Source of the DNA: UBA6623 sp965248235 | Lineage (GTDB): Bacteria; Acidobacteriota; Terriglobia; Bryobacterales; UBA6623 | NCBI GenBank assembly: GCA_965248235.1 | Contig: CBDFIU010000003.1 | Span: forward strand, 186,001-250,000 | Direction of reading: 5' to 3' | DNA length: 64,000 nucleotides | The notes under the pieces: generated by a model | The model's database searches: none | What the model was told of the DNA's origin: nothing | Seen by the model: only the letters and a program-made list of their open reading frames with translations | Shown here: piece after piece, positions 53,782 to 62,405 of the stretch | How the letters are laid out: each line of letters opens with the position of its first letter | How positions within the stretch are numbered: the stretch's first letter is position 1 | Program-made: the position numbers and the translations under genes

Positions 53782-53964
53782 CCCAATCAGGCCGCACCTG
53801 TCGTGCAGCCGCGGAGCGGCGACGGGAGAGTAGCCCCGGACGGGGCGTAGGAGCATTCGTCCGATGCGACTGGACCCAACCGAAACGTTCAGGTCGACGC
53901 CTCTCGCCCCCATTTTCATGGCGGTCTTTTCTTCCGAAAATAGACTCGCAAGAGTATGGTGCAT

Positions 53965-55000
53965 GATGGGTATTTACTTGACTCAGGTGACCACAAGATG
54001 TAGGATCGGGGAAATGGAAGATTATCCTCGGAATCTGGCCGAGTTCGAGGCGCGTTTCGCCACCGAGCAGGCCTGTCGAGAGTATCTGTGTCAACTCCGC
54101 TGGCCGGAGGGTTTTCGTTGTCCGCGATGCGGGCACGACAAAGCGTGGGCGGTGCGGACAGCGCTGCTGGAGTGCGCCGGCTGCGGGCATCAAGCTTCTC
54201 CAACGGCGGGCACAATATTTCAAGACACCCGCCAACCCCTCCAGAGTTGGTTTCGAGCCATGTGGTGGCTCACGAGCCAGAAGAACGGGGCGAGCGCGCT
54301 GGGCTTGCAGCGGGTGTTGGGCCTGGGCAGCTACAAAACGGCCTGGACTTGGTTGCATAAGCTCCGGCGCGCCATGGTGCGGCCCGGACGCGATCGGCTC
54401 AGCGGGCGCGTGGAGGTTGACGAGACTTACTTAGGAGGCTTGGAGGAGGGCGTGCGCGGTCGCCAAACCGACGCTAAGGCGCTGATTGTAGTAGCGGCCG
54501 AGGAAGATGGTGCCGGCATCGGGCGGGTTCGGATACGCACCATTCCCAACGCCTCCGGGGACAGCTTGATGGCCTTCGTCGGCGAGTCGATCGAACCCGG
54601 CAGCGTGGTCCATACCGACGGTTGGCTGGGATACGAACCGCTCGAAGGCGACGGCTATCGCCACGAGGTGAGCTACCTGGAGGGGCAACCGGCGCGCGCC
54701 TCGAAACTGCTCCCCCGGGTGCACCGCGTGGTGTCGTTAGTGAAGCGCTGGATACTGGGCACGCATCAAGGAGCGGTCAGTCACGAGCATCTCGACTCCT
54801 ACCTCGACGAATTCGCCTTCCGCTTCAACCGCCGCAAGTCCAGAAGTCGAGGCAAGCTCTTTTACCGCCTGGTTCAACAGGCCGTCGCCGTGCCACCGGC
54901 ACCCTACAAATCGCTGGTCGGAGGCACCGCGACACGCGCTACGGACGACCACAACATGTAGGGGCTATTTCCCAATACCTGAGTCAAGTAAATACCCATC
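53965..55000 (+). mobile_element. IS1595-family insertion sequence
   Basis: 1036 bp bounded by perfect 24-base inverted repeats (53965-53988 and 54977-55000) starting GATGGGTATTTACTTGACTC. One transposase gene fills it. The expected 8-base target duplication is not obvious: the left flank TGGTGCAT and the right flank TGGCGGTA share only the first three bases, so a later rearrangement or mutation is possible. Confidence 0.88.
54014..54961 (+). CDS. IS1595-family (ISXO2-like) transposase
   Basis: A 315-residue transposase. N-terminal zinc ribbon CPRCG (36-40) and CAGCG (54-58). The ISXO2-like catalytic domain has Asp136 in VEVDETYLGG and Asp202 in VVHTDGWLGY, then H-x-x-x-V and FAFRFNRRKS near the C-terminus. 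The frame is intact, so the element may be active. ATG at 54014; an upstream in-frame ATG at 53966 lies inside the left terminal repeat. Confidence 0.9.
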   Translation: MEDYPRNLAEFEARFATEQACREYLCQLRWPEGFRCPRCGHDKAWAVRTALLECAGCGHQASPTAGTIFQDTRQPLQSWFRAMWWLTSQKNGASALGLQRVLGLGSYKTAWTWLHKLRRAMVRPGRDRLSGRVEVDETYLGGLEEGVRGRQTDAKALIVVAAEEDGAGIGRVRIRTIPNASGDSLMAFVGESIEPGSVVHTDGWLGYEPLEGDGYRHEVSYLEGQPARASKLLPRVHRVVSLVKRWILGTHQGAVSHEHLDSYLDEFAFRFNRRKSRSRGKLFYRLVQQAVAVPPAPYKSLVGGTATRATDDHNM

Positions 55001-55027
55001 TGGCGGTATTATGAATGCCGCGCTTTC

Positions 55028-55058
55028 ATACGAACCGACTGTACCCCATTTTTTTCAA
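55028..55058. repeat. REP-like arm downstream of the IS element
   Basis: On the minus strand CGGCTTGAAAAAAATGGGGT followed by ACAGTCGG, matching the arms at 8699-8816 and facing the arm at 53714. Confidence 0.5.
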
Positions 55059-55111
55059 GCCGTTCAACCCCAACAAAAGTCGTGATACGGCAAGGCCCGC
55101 GACCAGACACC

Positions 55112-56650
55112 TCACACCCTGCCGGCCGACCGCGTCGACACGGGCCCCAGCGCATCGCGCAGCTCAACGAAAACTCCGTAAAGGTCTTCGTACACCTGCT
55201 GACGGGCGGGGTCCGGTTCCACCAACCGTTCGGTCCCAATCATCGCGGCGGCAGCCTCTTCAATCCCCCCGTGAAAACCAAGGCTCACGGCCGTGAGCAA
55301 TGCGGACCCGAGGTTCGTCGCCTCGATCGTCTTCGCCAAGTGAATCGGCCTGCCCAAAACATCGGCTCGGATCTGAGTCCACAGACGACTCTTCGCCCCG
55401 CCGCCGGCCAGGATGACTTCCCGCGCTCTATTGTCCGATTGGTCCCCCCGTTCCAGACCTTCAAGGCGCTCCATCAGCGCTCGAACGCTGAAGGCCGCCC
55501 CCTCCATCACCGCCCGGTAAAGGTGCGCTTTCGTGTGCCGCGGCCCCAAGCCGAAGAACGTCCCCCGTCGATCCGGCTCCCAGTAAGGCGTACGCTCGCC
55601 CACGAGACTCGTGAGGGCGATAAGTTTCTCCGAGCCCGGCTCGATTTCCGCCGCCCGTCGATCGAGCAATTCGTAGACCGAAACACCCTGCTCGGCGGCT
55701 CGAGCGGTTTCCACTTCGGCGAATTGATCCACGAACCATTCGAGGCAACCGCCCGTGGTCGACATCGGTCCCCCGAGAACCCATTTGTCGGGGATCAGAT
55801 AGCAATTGACCAGCGTCCCCCGTTCCGGATCGAATGCCGGCGCGTTCGAACACGTAAACACCACATCGGTCGTGCCGGCAATATTCACGGCGGTTTGCTC
55901 GGAAACCAGTCCGGCCCCCAGCGACCCCGTGCTGCCGTCGGGTCCGCCCACGATAACCGGCAGCCCCGCCGGAAGACCGAGGTCGGCGGCGAAGCGACCT
56001 TGCGTTTCACCGGCAATGTGATGAGCCGGGAAAACATCGGGGAGTTGCTCGGCCGCCAAATCGAAGGCTGATAGAAAATCCGTTTCCCATCGCCGCGCGC
56101 CGACGTTATAGAGCAACGAGTAGGAGGCGTGGGCCGGGTCGGTGACGAATGCGCCGGTTAGCTGATGGACGAGGTAGTCCTTGAGCGATACGTATCTTGC
56201 CGTGGCGGCGTGTTGCTCGGGGTGATGCTGTTGGTAGTAGAGGATCTTCGCCAGGGGCCATTCCGGGCTGACGCGGCGGCCGCAGACGGCGTAGATTTTC
56301 TCCGGGCCGAAAGTCGCCTCGATTTGGTCGGCCTGCTCGCCGGCCCGTCGGTCGGCCCAGGTCAGGATTTTTCCAAGCAGCCGGCCGTCACGATCGAGGG
56401 CCGCCAGCCCGAGTTGCGCGCTGACGCCCATCCCGGCCAGCTCGGCGGTGTCAATACAGGCGAGCGCCTTGCCGACGGCGGTCTTCGCGGCCGAAACGAG
56501 CATCCCCGCATCCAACTCGGCGTGCCCCGGGCTGGGCGAGTCGACTTGATAGGCGACCGATCCGGAAGCGACCGACTCGCCCTCGGGTGTAAACACTTCG
56601 GCTTTACAGGAACTAGTCCCGGCGTCGACGGTCAGCAGGAGGTTCTTCAT
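55112..56650 (-). CDS. FGGY-family carbohydrate kinase (xylulokinase-like)
   Basis: A 512-residue sugar kinase: LLTVDAGTSSCKAEVF (phosphate-1), LTWADRRAGEQADQI, GGPDGSTGSLGAGLV (adenosine region), GTFFGLGPRHTKAHLYRAVMEGAAF and EVILAGGGAKSRLWTQIRADVLGRP. These match the FGGY group that phosphorylates xylulose and related sugars; the precise sugar is unclear. The CoA-transferase genes lie upstream on the same strand but are 315 bases away with a repeat between. Confidence 0.85.
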   Translation of the reverse strand: MKNLLLTVDAGTSSCKAEVFTPEGESVASGSVAYQVDSPSPGHAELDAGMLVSAAKTAVGKALACIDTAELAGMGVSAQLGLAALDRDGRLLGKILTWADRRAGEQADQIEATFGPEKIYAVCGRRVSPEWPLAKILYYQQHHPEQHAATARYVSLKDYLVHQLTGAFVTDPAHASYSLLYNVGARRWETDFLSAFDLAAEQLPDVFPAHHIAGETQGRFAADLGLPAGLPVIVGGPDGSTGSLGAGLVSEQTAVNIAGTTDVVFTCSNAPAFDPERGTLVNCYLIPDKWVLGGPMSTTGGCLEWFVDQFAEVETARAAEQGVSVYELLDRRAAEIEPGSEKLIALTSLVGERTPYWEPDRRGTFFGLGPRHTKAHLYRAVMEGAAFSVRALMERLEGLERGDQSDNRAREVILAGGGAKSRLWTQIRADVLGRPIHLAKTIEATNLGSALLTAVSLGFHGGIEEAAAAMIGTERLVEPDPARQQVYEDLYGVFVELRDALGPVSTRSAGRV

Positions 56651-56964
56651 GGCTTGCGACGGGGGAGAAGTAATGTCAATGGCTGCGCGGCCGCCCGCGG
56701 AGATCGCGGGCGCCTTGAGCCGCGAAGCGGCGGCGGGAATATAGCCCCGGGTGGAGCCGGAACGGCGTAACCCTGGGTGGAATCCCCACCCGAGCGAGCC
56801 CTGAAGGGGCGGCAGGAAGCCGGCGTCCGCCCGATCGGCCCGTCAATACCCGTTTTCTTGGCGGTATTAGGAATGAAACGGATTCTGTTAGCCCGCGCAT
56901 TCCTCGCCAGGATACCGCGTTTCGGAGTTGAGACGTCCCAAATTACAGCGACCGCCGAAAACCC
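56651..56964. other. Gap between FGGY kinase and CoA-transferase gene
   Basis: No gene. Contains the hairpin repeat at 56717-56819 and a TTAGCCCGCGCATTCCTCGC sequence near 56888 that resembles one end of the MITE. Confidence 0.45.
56717..56819. repeat. Double-hairpin dispersed repeat, copy A
   Basis: About 103 bp: GAGCCGCGAAGCGGCG at the left, GGAATATAGCC and GGTGGAGCCGGAACGGCG in the middle, GAGCCCTGAAGGGGCGGCAG at the right. Both ends form hairpins. A second copy is at 58781-58883 in the same orientation; a shorter relative is near 53810. Confidence 0.7.
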
Positions 56965-57777
56965 TCACTGCACCTTGGCTTCGAGCAGCAGCCCGTCGGG
57001 GTCGATGCGTTCACGGATCAGTTTCACCTGCTCGGCCGTCGGCTCGGCCGTCGGCTCGATCGTATCGGGAATGACGAGTTCGAAACCCGTATTCTCGACA
57101 ACGGTTTCGAGCGCCACGCCGGGATGCAGCGACTCGATCTTCATGCGCTTGGTTTCCTCGTCGAAACCGAGCACGCAGTAATCGGTGAAGACCAGCCCCG
57201 GTCCGCCTTGCCGCAGCCCGGCCTTTTCGCGCGCGCCCGGACCGTCCAAGTACCCGACGCCGGAGATAAAGTCCACTTTCTCGACAAACTGCCGCTTGGT
57301 GTGCTCCATCGTGATGAAAGTGCGTTTCGCGAAGGCGCAATGGTCGGTCTGGGCGAGCGGGCCGACCAACCTCACCTTGGGCTTGTTGTAATCTCCGATC
57401 GCGACGATATTGAGATTGCCGTAGGCGTCGATCTGCGCCCCCGAAACAAAGCCCACGCCCATCTTGCCGCATTTGAAAACGTCGAGCGCCTCTTGCTCGG
57501 GGATTTGCGCCTTCGAATGCCAGTGCACCAGCTCGTAGTCGTCGCGCAACGACGACGGCAGGGTGTCGAGGTCGGGGTCGATCAACGGCCCGAGCATCGG
57601 CACCAGATTCGGGGCGTGGCACAGCTGGGCAAGTCGGCAAGACGTCAGCGGAATGCCGACCGCGCGAATGAAAGCCGGGCCGCCCGTCCCGATGCCGATG
57701 AAGACGACTTCTTCGTCGCGCAAATGCCGGGCCACTTCGACGGAGAGCAGCTCTTGGATCCGGTAATCGCCCGCCAT
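56965..57777 (-). CDS. Family I CoA-transferase-like beta subunit, pair 2
   Basis: A 270-residue subunit of the glutaconate CoA-transferase/IpdB type: LSVEVARHLRDEEVVFIGIGTGGPAF, GQIDAYGNLNIVAIGDYNKPKV-like, PGAREKAGLRQGGPGLVFTD, and LHPGVALETVVENTGFEL. Where pair 1 has FFESG, this protein has MLGPL (residues 61-65), so the glutamate expected to carry the CoA thioester is absent. It may therefore be a hydrolase-like (IpdAB-type) enzyme instead of a transferase. Its ATG shares one base with the alpha-subunit stop (TAATG). Confidence 0.82.
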   Translation of the reverse strand: MAGDYRIQELLSVEVARHLRDEEVVFIGIGTGGPAFIRAVGIPLTSCRLAQLCHAPNLVPMLGPLIDPDLDTLPSSLRDDYELVHWHSKAQIPEQEALDVFKCGKMGVGFVSGAQIDAYGNLNIVAIGDYNKPKVRLVGPLAQTDHCAFAKRTFITMEHTKRQFVEKVDFISGVGYLDGPGAREKAGLRQGGPGLVFTDYCVLGFDEETKRMKIESLHPGVALETVVENTGFELVIPDTIEPTAEPTAEQVKLIRERIDPDGLLLEAKVQ

Positions 57778-58703
57778 TAACGCATCTCCTTGGGACGCTG
57801 GATCGAAAACAGGTGTTCGAGGCCGATCAGGTCGAGATATTGATAGTGATCTTCCACGTCGAAAACGTAGCGTTTCAGAAAGTCTTGGAACTTTTCAGGC
57901 GACTTGGCGTGCTCCTGATAGCCCGTGAGAAATTCCAAATCGTAGTCGTAGCGGCAATCGCAAGCCGTCGGGTGTGCGCCGAGCGGCAACTCGACGATGC
58001 AATCGACGAAAAACTTGGGGAGGATCGTCAAGTGCGGGTTATCGTGAATCGTATCCTCGCTGACCACTTGCTCGACCGAAACAATCACTTTCTCGGCCGA
58101 TTTCGCGATCAGCGTGTCGACCTCGTTGTCGAGTTCGCGCTTGGGATCGAGTTGAACATTCCCATAGGCGTCGGCGACATGGGCGTGGATGATCGCGACG
58201 TCGGGCTTGAAAGCGGGCAGCAGGCAGTAGGGGTCGCCCGTGTAGGGGCAGTCCATAAACTTGATCTCGTCGTTGTGCTCGGCGAGGCCCGAGCCCAGCG
58301 GCGTCTTGGTCGGCACGAAAGTCCAGCCCATGCTGCCGGCCCGAAAGGCGTCGATGGCGGTGCTTTCGGAATGTTCGTACACTTTCAGTTCCCCGGCTTC
58401 GACGGCGCGGCGAAAGTTGTGCGCCAACCCCAGCATGGCCATGCCGACATAGGCCGTCTTGACGGCGCTAACGCAACCGGCGCCGATCAGCAGGTCCATA
58501 TCGACAGCGTTATTCCAGCCGAGCAAGGTAAGGTCGCGCTTATTCTGGCGAATCATCTCGTAGATCAACGCCATCGGGTGGCGGCGAACCAACGAGCCGC
58601 CAACGGCCACGGTGCTGCCGTCTTCGATCAGACGGACGGCCTCGACCATTGAGGTGGTTTTGTCTTTCCTGGCGGGGGCGGCGGGATCGATTGAAGTACT
58701 CAC
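57777..58703 (-). CDS. Family I CoA-transferase-like alpha subunit, pair 2
   Basis: A 308-residue subunit: MVEAVRLIEDGSTVAVGGSL, KPDVAIIHAHVADAYGNVQ and HLTILPKFFVDCIVELPLGAHPTAC are typical of GctA/IpdA. It pairs with the overlapping beta gene. It is a clear paralogue of the 61494 gene, as both share the TILPxFxVDxxVExPxGAHP block. The substrate is unknown. Confidence 0.82.
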   Translation of the reverse strand: MSTSIDPAAPARKDKTTSMVEAVRLIEDGSTVAVGGSLVRRHPMALIYEMIRQNKRDLTLLGWNNAVDMDLLIGAGCVSAVKTAYVGMAMLGLAHNFRRAVEAGELKVYEHSESTAIDAFRAGSMGWTFVPTKTPLGSGLAEHNDEIKFMDCPYTGDPYCLLPAFKPDVAIIHAHVADAYGNVQLDPKRELDNEVDTLIAKSAEKVIVSVEQVVSEDTIHDNPHLTILPKFFVDCIVELPLGAHPTACDCRYDYDLEFLTGYQEHAKSPEKFQDFLKRYVFDVEDHYQYLDLIGLEHLFSIQRPKEMR

Positions 58704-58780
58704 GGCATTCCCCCTTCATTCGGCGTGAGCTTTACGTCTCCGCGTTGAACGACGCCTCCCGCGAAGTTTCGCTGAATCGT

Positions 58781-58883
58781 AGCCGCGAAGCGGCGACCGG
58801 AATATAGCCTAGGGTGGAGCCGGAACGGCGGAACCCTAGCTACTGAACTCAACGAGGCCGAGCCCTGAAGGGGCGACAGGAAG
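58781..58883. repeat. Double-hairpin dispersed repeat, copy B
   Basis: Same layout as 56717-56819: AGCCGCGAAGCGGCGACCGG, GGTGGAGCCGGAACGGCGGA, GAGCCCTGAAGGGGCGACAG. It lies in the 295-base gap between the ThDP enzyme and pair 2 of the CoA-transferases and could separate or stabilise the two transcript halves. Confidence 0.7.
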
Positions 58884-58998
58884 TAACCCGCGAAGACGAT
58901 CCGACGCTCCACGTCGCTGACTCCTATTCTCACAACGGCCTCACACATCCGCGCATTCCGGGAACAGACTCTCTCCAATTCCTCATGCCCGTTCATCA

Positions 58999-60669
58999 CT
59001 AGAAAGGCTCCGTCCAGACGTTGTCGGTCGGGTCGATAACAACGTCGAGCAAATAGGTAACCCCCGAATCGACGGCCTCTTGCAGCGCCCCGGGCAGCTC
59101 GGCGGGTTTGGTTACGCGGCGGCCCTTGGCCCCGAACCCTTGGGCAATCTTCGGAAAATCGATGTCGCTGAAATCGACGCCGAGATAGCGACCCCCGAAA
59201 TAAGTGAGCTGCTCCTGCTTGATGTTGCCGTACCCAAAATTGTCCATCAGGACGATCACAACCGGGGCTTGCTCGCGAACCGCCGTCTCGATCTCGCTGA
59301 TGCACATTCCCAACGAACCGTCGCCGATCACGCAGGCCACCGTGCGGTCGGGCCGCGCCAGCTTGGCGCCGATCGCCGCCGGGAGCGCGAAACCCATATT
59401 GCCGAAGCCGACCGGCTTCATGTAGCTTCGCGGCTCGTAGATTTCGAGCAGATTGGTCCAGATGCCCGGGTTCCCCGCGCCGCCAACAACGATGCCGTCG
59501 CGGGGAAGCGCTTCCCGCAAAGCCTGCATCAGATACTGGGGCTTGATTGGCTCGGCCTGACTCAGTTCCGGCGGGAAAATCTCGTTCTTCCAGGCGCTCT
59601 TTTCGTCCTGGAGGCGAGCGATGCGCGACCGGCGAGCCTGATCGAGCGCCGCGTCAGGTGTGGAAACGGCCGCGCTCAACTGCTCGGCCGCGGCTCCGGC
59701 GTCGCCCGTGATACCGACCGCGAAGGGATAATGGCGGCCAATGATCGCCGGGTCGAGATCGATTTGAATGAGATTTTCGGGCAGTTCGAGTTTCCAACGA
59801 AACGTTGTCGGCGCGTTGAGACTGTTGCCGACCACGACAACGGCGTCGCTTTCGGCGAGCACTTTCTTAGTCACGCGCGTACCGTGCCGGCTGAGCGAGC
59901 CAAAGGCTTGCGGATGGTCGGCGGGAATTGCTCCGATGCCGTTATACGTCGTCAGCAGCGCCGCGCCGGTCTTCTCGGCCAGCGCGATCACGGCGTCCGA
60001 CGCTTCCGAGACCAGCACGCCGCGGCCGGCCCAGATCGTTGGCGATTTCGCGGCCGAGAGCAACTCGGCGGCCCGCTTGATCTGCCGGGCGTCCCCGCCC
60101 GATCTGCCTTCGGCGCGGTATTGGCCCGGATCGAGCGGCGCGAACTCGACCTGCTCGCTTTCGAGAATCTCGCGTGTAAAGTCCAAATGCACCGGCCCCG
60201 GCGAGCCGCCGAGCGCACGCCGGAAAGCTTCGCGCACCGCGTGGGGGATGCGGTCGACTTCGGTGACCAACAACGACCACTTCGTCAGGCTTTCGAGCAA
60301 GGCGATGTGGTCGGCCTCTTGGGCGTCGTCGCGCGCCAAGTCGCGGCCGCGATTGTTCGCCGTGAAGGCGATGACGGGGCTCGAGTCATGGAGGGCGCCG
60401 CCGATGCCGGTCAACAGATTCGTCGCGCCGGGGCCGGTCGTCGCCAGGCAAACACCCGGGAGGCCGGTCGTCCGCGCGTAGCCGTCCGCCATATGCGCCG
60501 CGGCGCGCTCGTCATGAACGGTAATGAAACGGATTTCGGGCGCGTGATAGAGCGCGTCCATGATGCCCAGCGTTTGCCCGCCCGGCACGCCGAAGACAAA
60601 CGGCACACCCTCTCGTTTCAGGCAGTCGACAATGGCGCCGCCGCCTGTTTGTTTGATCTTGTCCGGCAA
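58999..60669 (-). CDS. ThDP-dependent enzyme (acetolactate synthase/decarboxylase superfamily)
   Basis: A 556-residue three-domain ThDP enzyme. The catalytic Glu lies in FITVHDERAAAHMADGYAR, the central domain has KSPTIWAGRGVLVSEASD, and the ThDP motif is GDGSLGMCISEIETAVREQ up to the Asn/Gly-rich end. It decarboxylates a 2-oxoacid or a CoA-linked analogue; the two flanking CoA-transferase pairs favour a CoA-linked pathway. No ATG is near; a TTG at 60669 has GAAGGA six bases before it and starts (M)PDKIKQTGGGAIV. Confidence 0.82.
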   Translation of the reverse strand: MPDKIKQTGGGAIVDCLKREGVPFVFGVPGGQTLGIMDALYHAPEIRFITVHDERAAAHMADGYARTTGLPGVCLATTGPGATNLLTGIGGALHDSSPVIAFTANNRGRDLARDDAQEADHIALLESLTKWSLLVTEVDRIPHAVREAFRRALGGSPGPVHLDFTREILESEQVEFAPLDPGQYRAEGRSGGDARQIKRAAELLSAAKSPTIWAGRGVLVSEASDAVIALAEKTGAALLTTYNGIGAIPADHPQAFGSLSRHGTRVTKKVLAESDAVVVVGNSLNAPTTFRWKLELPENLIQIDLDPAIIGRHYPFAVGITGDAGAAAEQLSAAVSTPDAALDQARRSRIARLQDEKSAWKNEIFPPELSQAEPIKPQYLMQALREALPRDGIVVGGAGNPGIWTNLLEIYEPRSYMKPVGFGNMGFALPAAIGAKLARPDRTVACVIGDGSLGMCISEIETAVREQAPVVIVLMDNFGYGNIKQEQLTYFGGRYLGVDFSDIDFPKIAQGFGAKGRRVTKPAELPGALQEAVDSGVTYLLDVVIDPTDNVWTEPF

Positions 60670-60685
60670 AGATGGTCCTTCTTGC

Positions 60686-61456
60686 TTACTTGGAAATGTA
60701 GATTCCGTCGGGGTCGATCTCTTCGCGCAGCAGCCGCAACTGTTCGGGCGTCGGCACCGGCGTTTCCAGAACGGGTTCATTGACCAACAACTCGAAACCG
60801 GTGTTGTCGCGCACGTCATCGAGCGTTACGCCGGGATGCAGCGACTCGAGTTTCATGCGCTTGGTCTCATCGTCGAAACCCATCACGGCCAGGTCCGTGA
60901 CCACCCGCGCCGGCCCGGCCCCGCGAAGCCCGGCGCGCTCGCGCCCACCCGGACCGTCCAGATATCCCGGCGTCGTGATGTATTGCACGCGCTCGGGAAA
61001 CTTCCGCGCTTGATGCGGAACGATGATGACCACCCGCTTGGCCAACGACGCGATATCGTTTGCCCCACCGCTGCCCGGCAGGCGTACCTTGGGCTTGACG
61101 TAGTTTCCGATCACGGTCGAATTGATGTTTCCGTAACGATCGATCTCGGCGGCCCCGAGAAAGCCGAGGTCGACGCGCCCGCCGTGCAGCAAGCTCAGCG
61201 CGTAGTAAAGCCCGGCGGTTTTGACGCAGTTCGACATCAAGCGAAAGTCGCCCACGCCGGTGGCGAGTTCCCTCGGGAAGGCGTCGATGATGCCCGACTC
61301 GAAGAAAAGCGAGACGGTCGGGGCGTGCGTCCTCTTCGCCAAATAGGAGGCGATCATGGGAAGGCCGGTGCCGATGATCGCCACCTCGCCGTCACGAATT
61401 TCCGCCGCGGCGGCGACGGCCATCAATTCTTCACGCGTGAATTCCGCGGTTGCCAT
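60686..61456 (-). CDS. Family I CoA-transferase-like beta subunit, pair 1
   Basis: A 256-residue GctB/IpdB-type subunit: AVAAAAEIRDGEVAIIGTGLP, HAPTVSLFFESGIIDAFP with Glu53 in the FFESG motif expected for the catalytic glutamate, GAAEIDRYGNINSTVIGNYVKPKV, and SLHPGVTLDDVRDNTGFELL. It is paralogous to the 56965 protein but keeps the Glu. Sixteen bases separate it from the ThDP gene. Confidence 0.85.
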   Translation of the reverse strand: MATAEFTREELMAVAAAAEIRDGEVAIIGTGLPMIASYLAKRTHAPTVSLFFESGIIDAFPRELATGVGDFRLMSNCVKTAGLYYALSLLHGGRVDLGFLGAAEIDRYGNINSTVIGNYVKPKVRLPGSGGANDIASLAKRVVIIVPHQARKFPERVQYITTPGYLDGPGGRERAGLRGAGPARVVTDLAVMGFDDETKRMKLESLHPGVTLDDVRDNTGFELLVNEPVLETPVPTPEQLRLLREEIDPDGIYISK

Positions 61457-61493
61457 ATCACAAACCTGTCGCTGTTTCCGATGCCGGTCTCGG

Positions 61494-62405
61494 TCAATAC
61501 CCCAACTTGGGATCGGCGCGCAGTGCCATTAGGCGACGGCTGCCGATTTTCTCGAGGTATCCCCAACGATCCTTGACCCCATAGACGAACTCGTCGAGGT
61601 AGCGGTCAAACGTATCCACCGCGCGCGACGCCGTCCAATACCGCCCGATATGCTCCTCGTCGTAATTGTAATAATGAAACATGCCGCCGGGATGCGCCCC
61701 GTAGGGGATCTCGACGACGGCATCGACCATGAAGCCCGGCAAGATCGTCAGCTCGGGCTTACGCATAATCTCGGAACTCGGGACGATCTCCTCGACCGAA
61801 ACAATTACGCGCTTGGAGGCGCGAGCTTGCTCCTCGATGATCGACGTGGTCCCGAAAAGCTGCGTATTGCCGGATGCATCGGCCCGCGACGCGTGTATGA
61901 TCGCGACGTCGGGTTGAATGGCGCGAACCGCGACGTACTCTTCGTCGGTGAACGGGCATCGAGCGGCCTTGAACTTGTCATCGTCGAAGGCCGTCACGTT
62001 CAAGATGTCGCTCCCCGCCATCACTTTGAGCGGCAGGTACGACACCCCCAAGGCGGCGGCTTGCAGTCGCGACGTAATCCCGAAATGACTATAGTCTTCA
62101 ACCTCGATGCGCCCTTCTTGGACGCCGCGGGAAAAGTTCATGCAACGGCCGAATCCCTCGAACATATAGTTCGAAAGCCGCGCCCGTTTGAGGAGCCCCG
62201 CTCCGGCCAGAAAATCGGCGGCCCAGCACTCGCCCATCGACGTGAGGTCGAGGTCTTTCTTGCCCTGCCGGATGAGCTCATGCACCAGGGCAAGCGGGGT
62301 GAGCGAATGCGCGAACCCGCCCAAGGTCAGGTTGCTGCCGTCGGCGATCGAGGCCGCGGCCTCGGCGGCGGAGACGATCTTGTCGGCTGTTGCTGCGCTT
62401 TCCAC
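61494..62405 (-). CDS. Family I CoA-transferase-like alpha subunit, pair 1
   Basis: A 303-residue GctA/IpdA-type subunit: KIVSAAEAAASIADGSNLTLGGFA, MGECWAADFLAGAGL, QPDVAIIHASRADASGNTQLFG and LTILPGFMVDAVVEIPYGAHPGG. A GTG at 62405 gives the usual N-terminus; an in-frame ATG at 62504 would add 33 atypical residues. First gene of the apparent CoA/ThDP operon. Confidence 0.82.
   Translation of the reverse strand: MESAATADKIVSAAEAAASIADGSNLTLGGFAHSLTPLALVHELIRQGKKDLDLTSMGECWAADFLAGAGLLKRARLSNYMFEGFGRCMNFSRGVQEGRIEVEDYSHFGITSRLQAAALGVSYLPLKVMAGSDILNVTAFDDDKFKAARCPFTDEEYVAVRAIQPDVAIIHASRADASGNTQLFGTTSIIEEQARASKRVIVSVEEIVPSSEIMRKPELTILPGFMVDAVVEIPYGAHPGGMFHYYNYDEEHIGRYWTASRAVDTFDRYLDEFVYGVKDRWGYLEKIGSRRLMALRADPKLGY

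Noticed and set aside
59080..60783. 567-residue open frame antisense to the ThDP enzyme
   Set aside because: Arg/Gly-rich translation without any family motif; it exists because the codon usage of the real gene is GC-rich. The minus-strand protein has all ThDP motifs.
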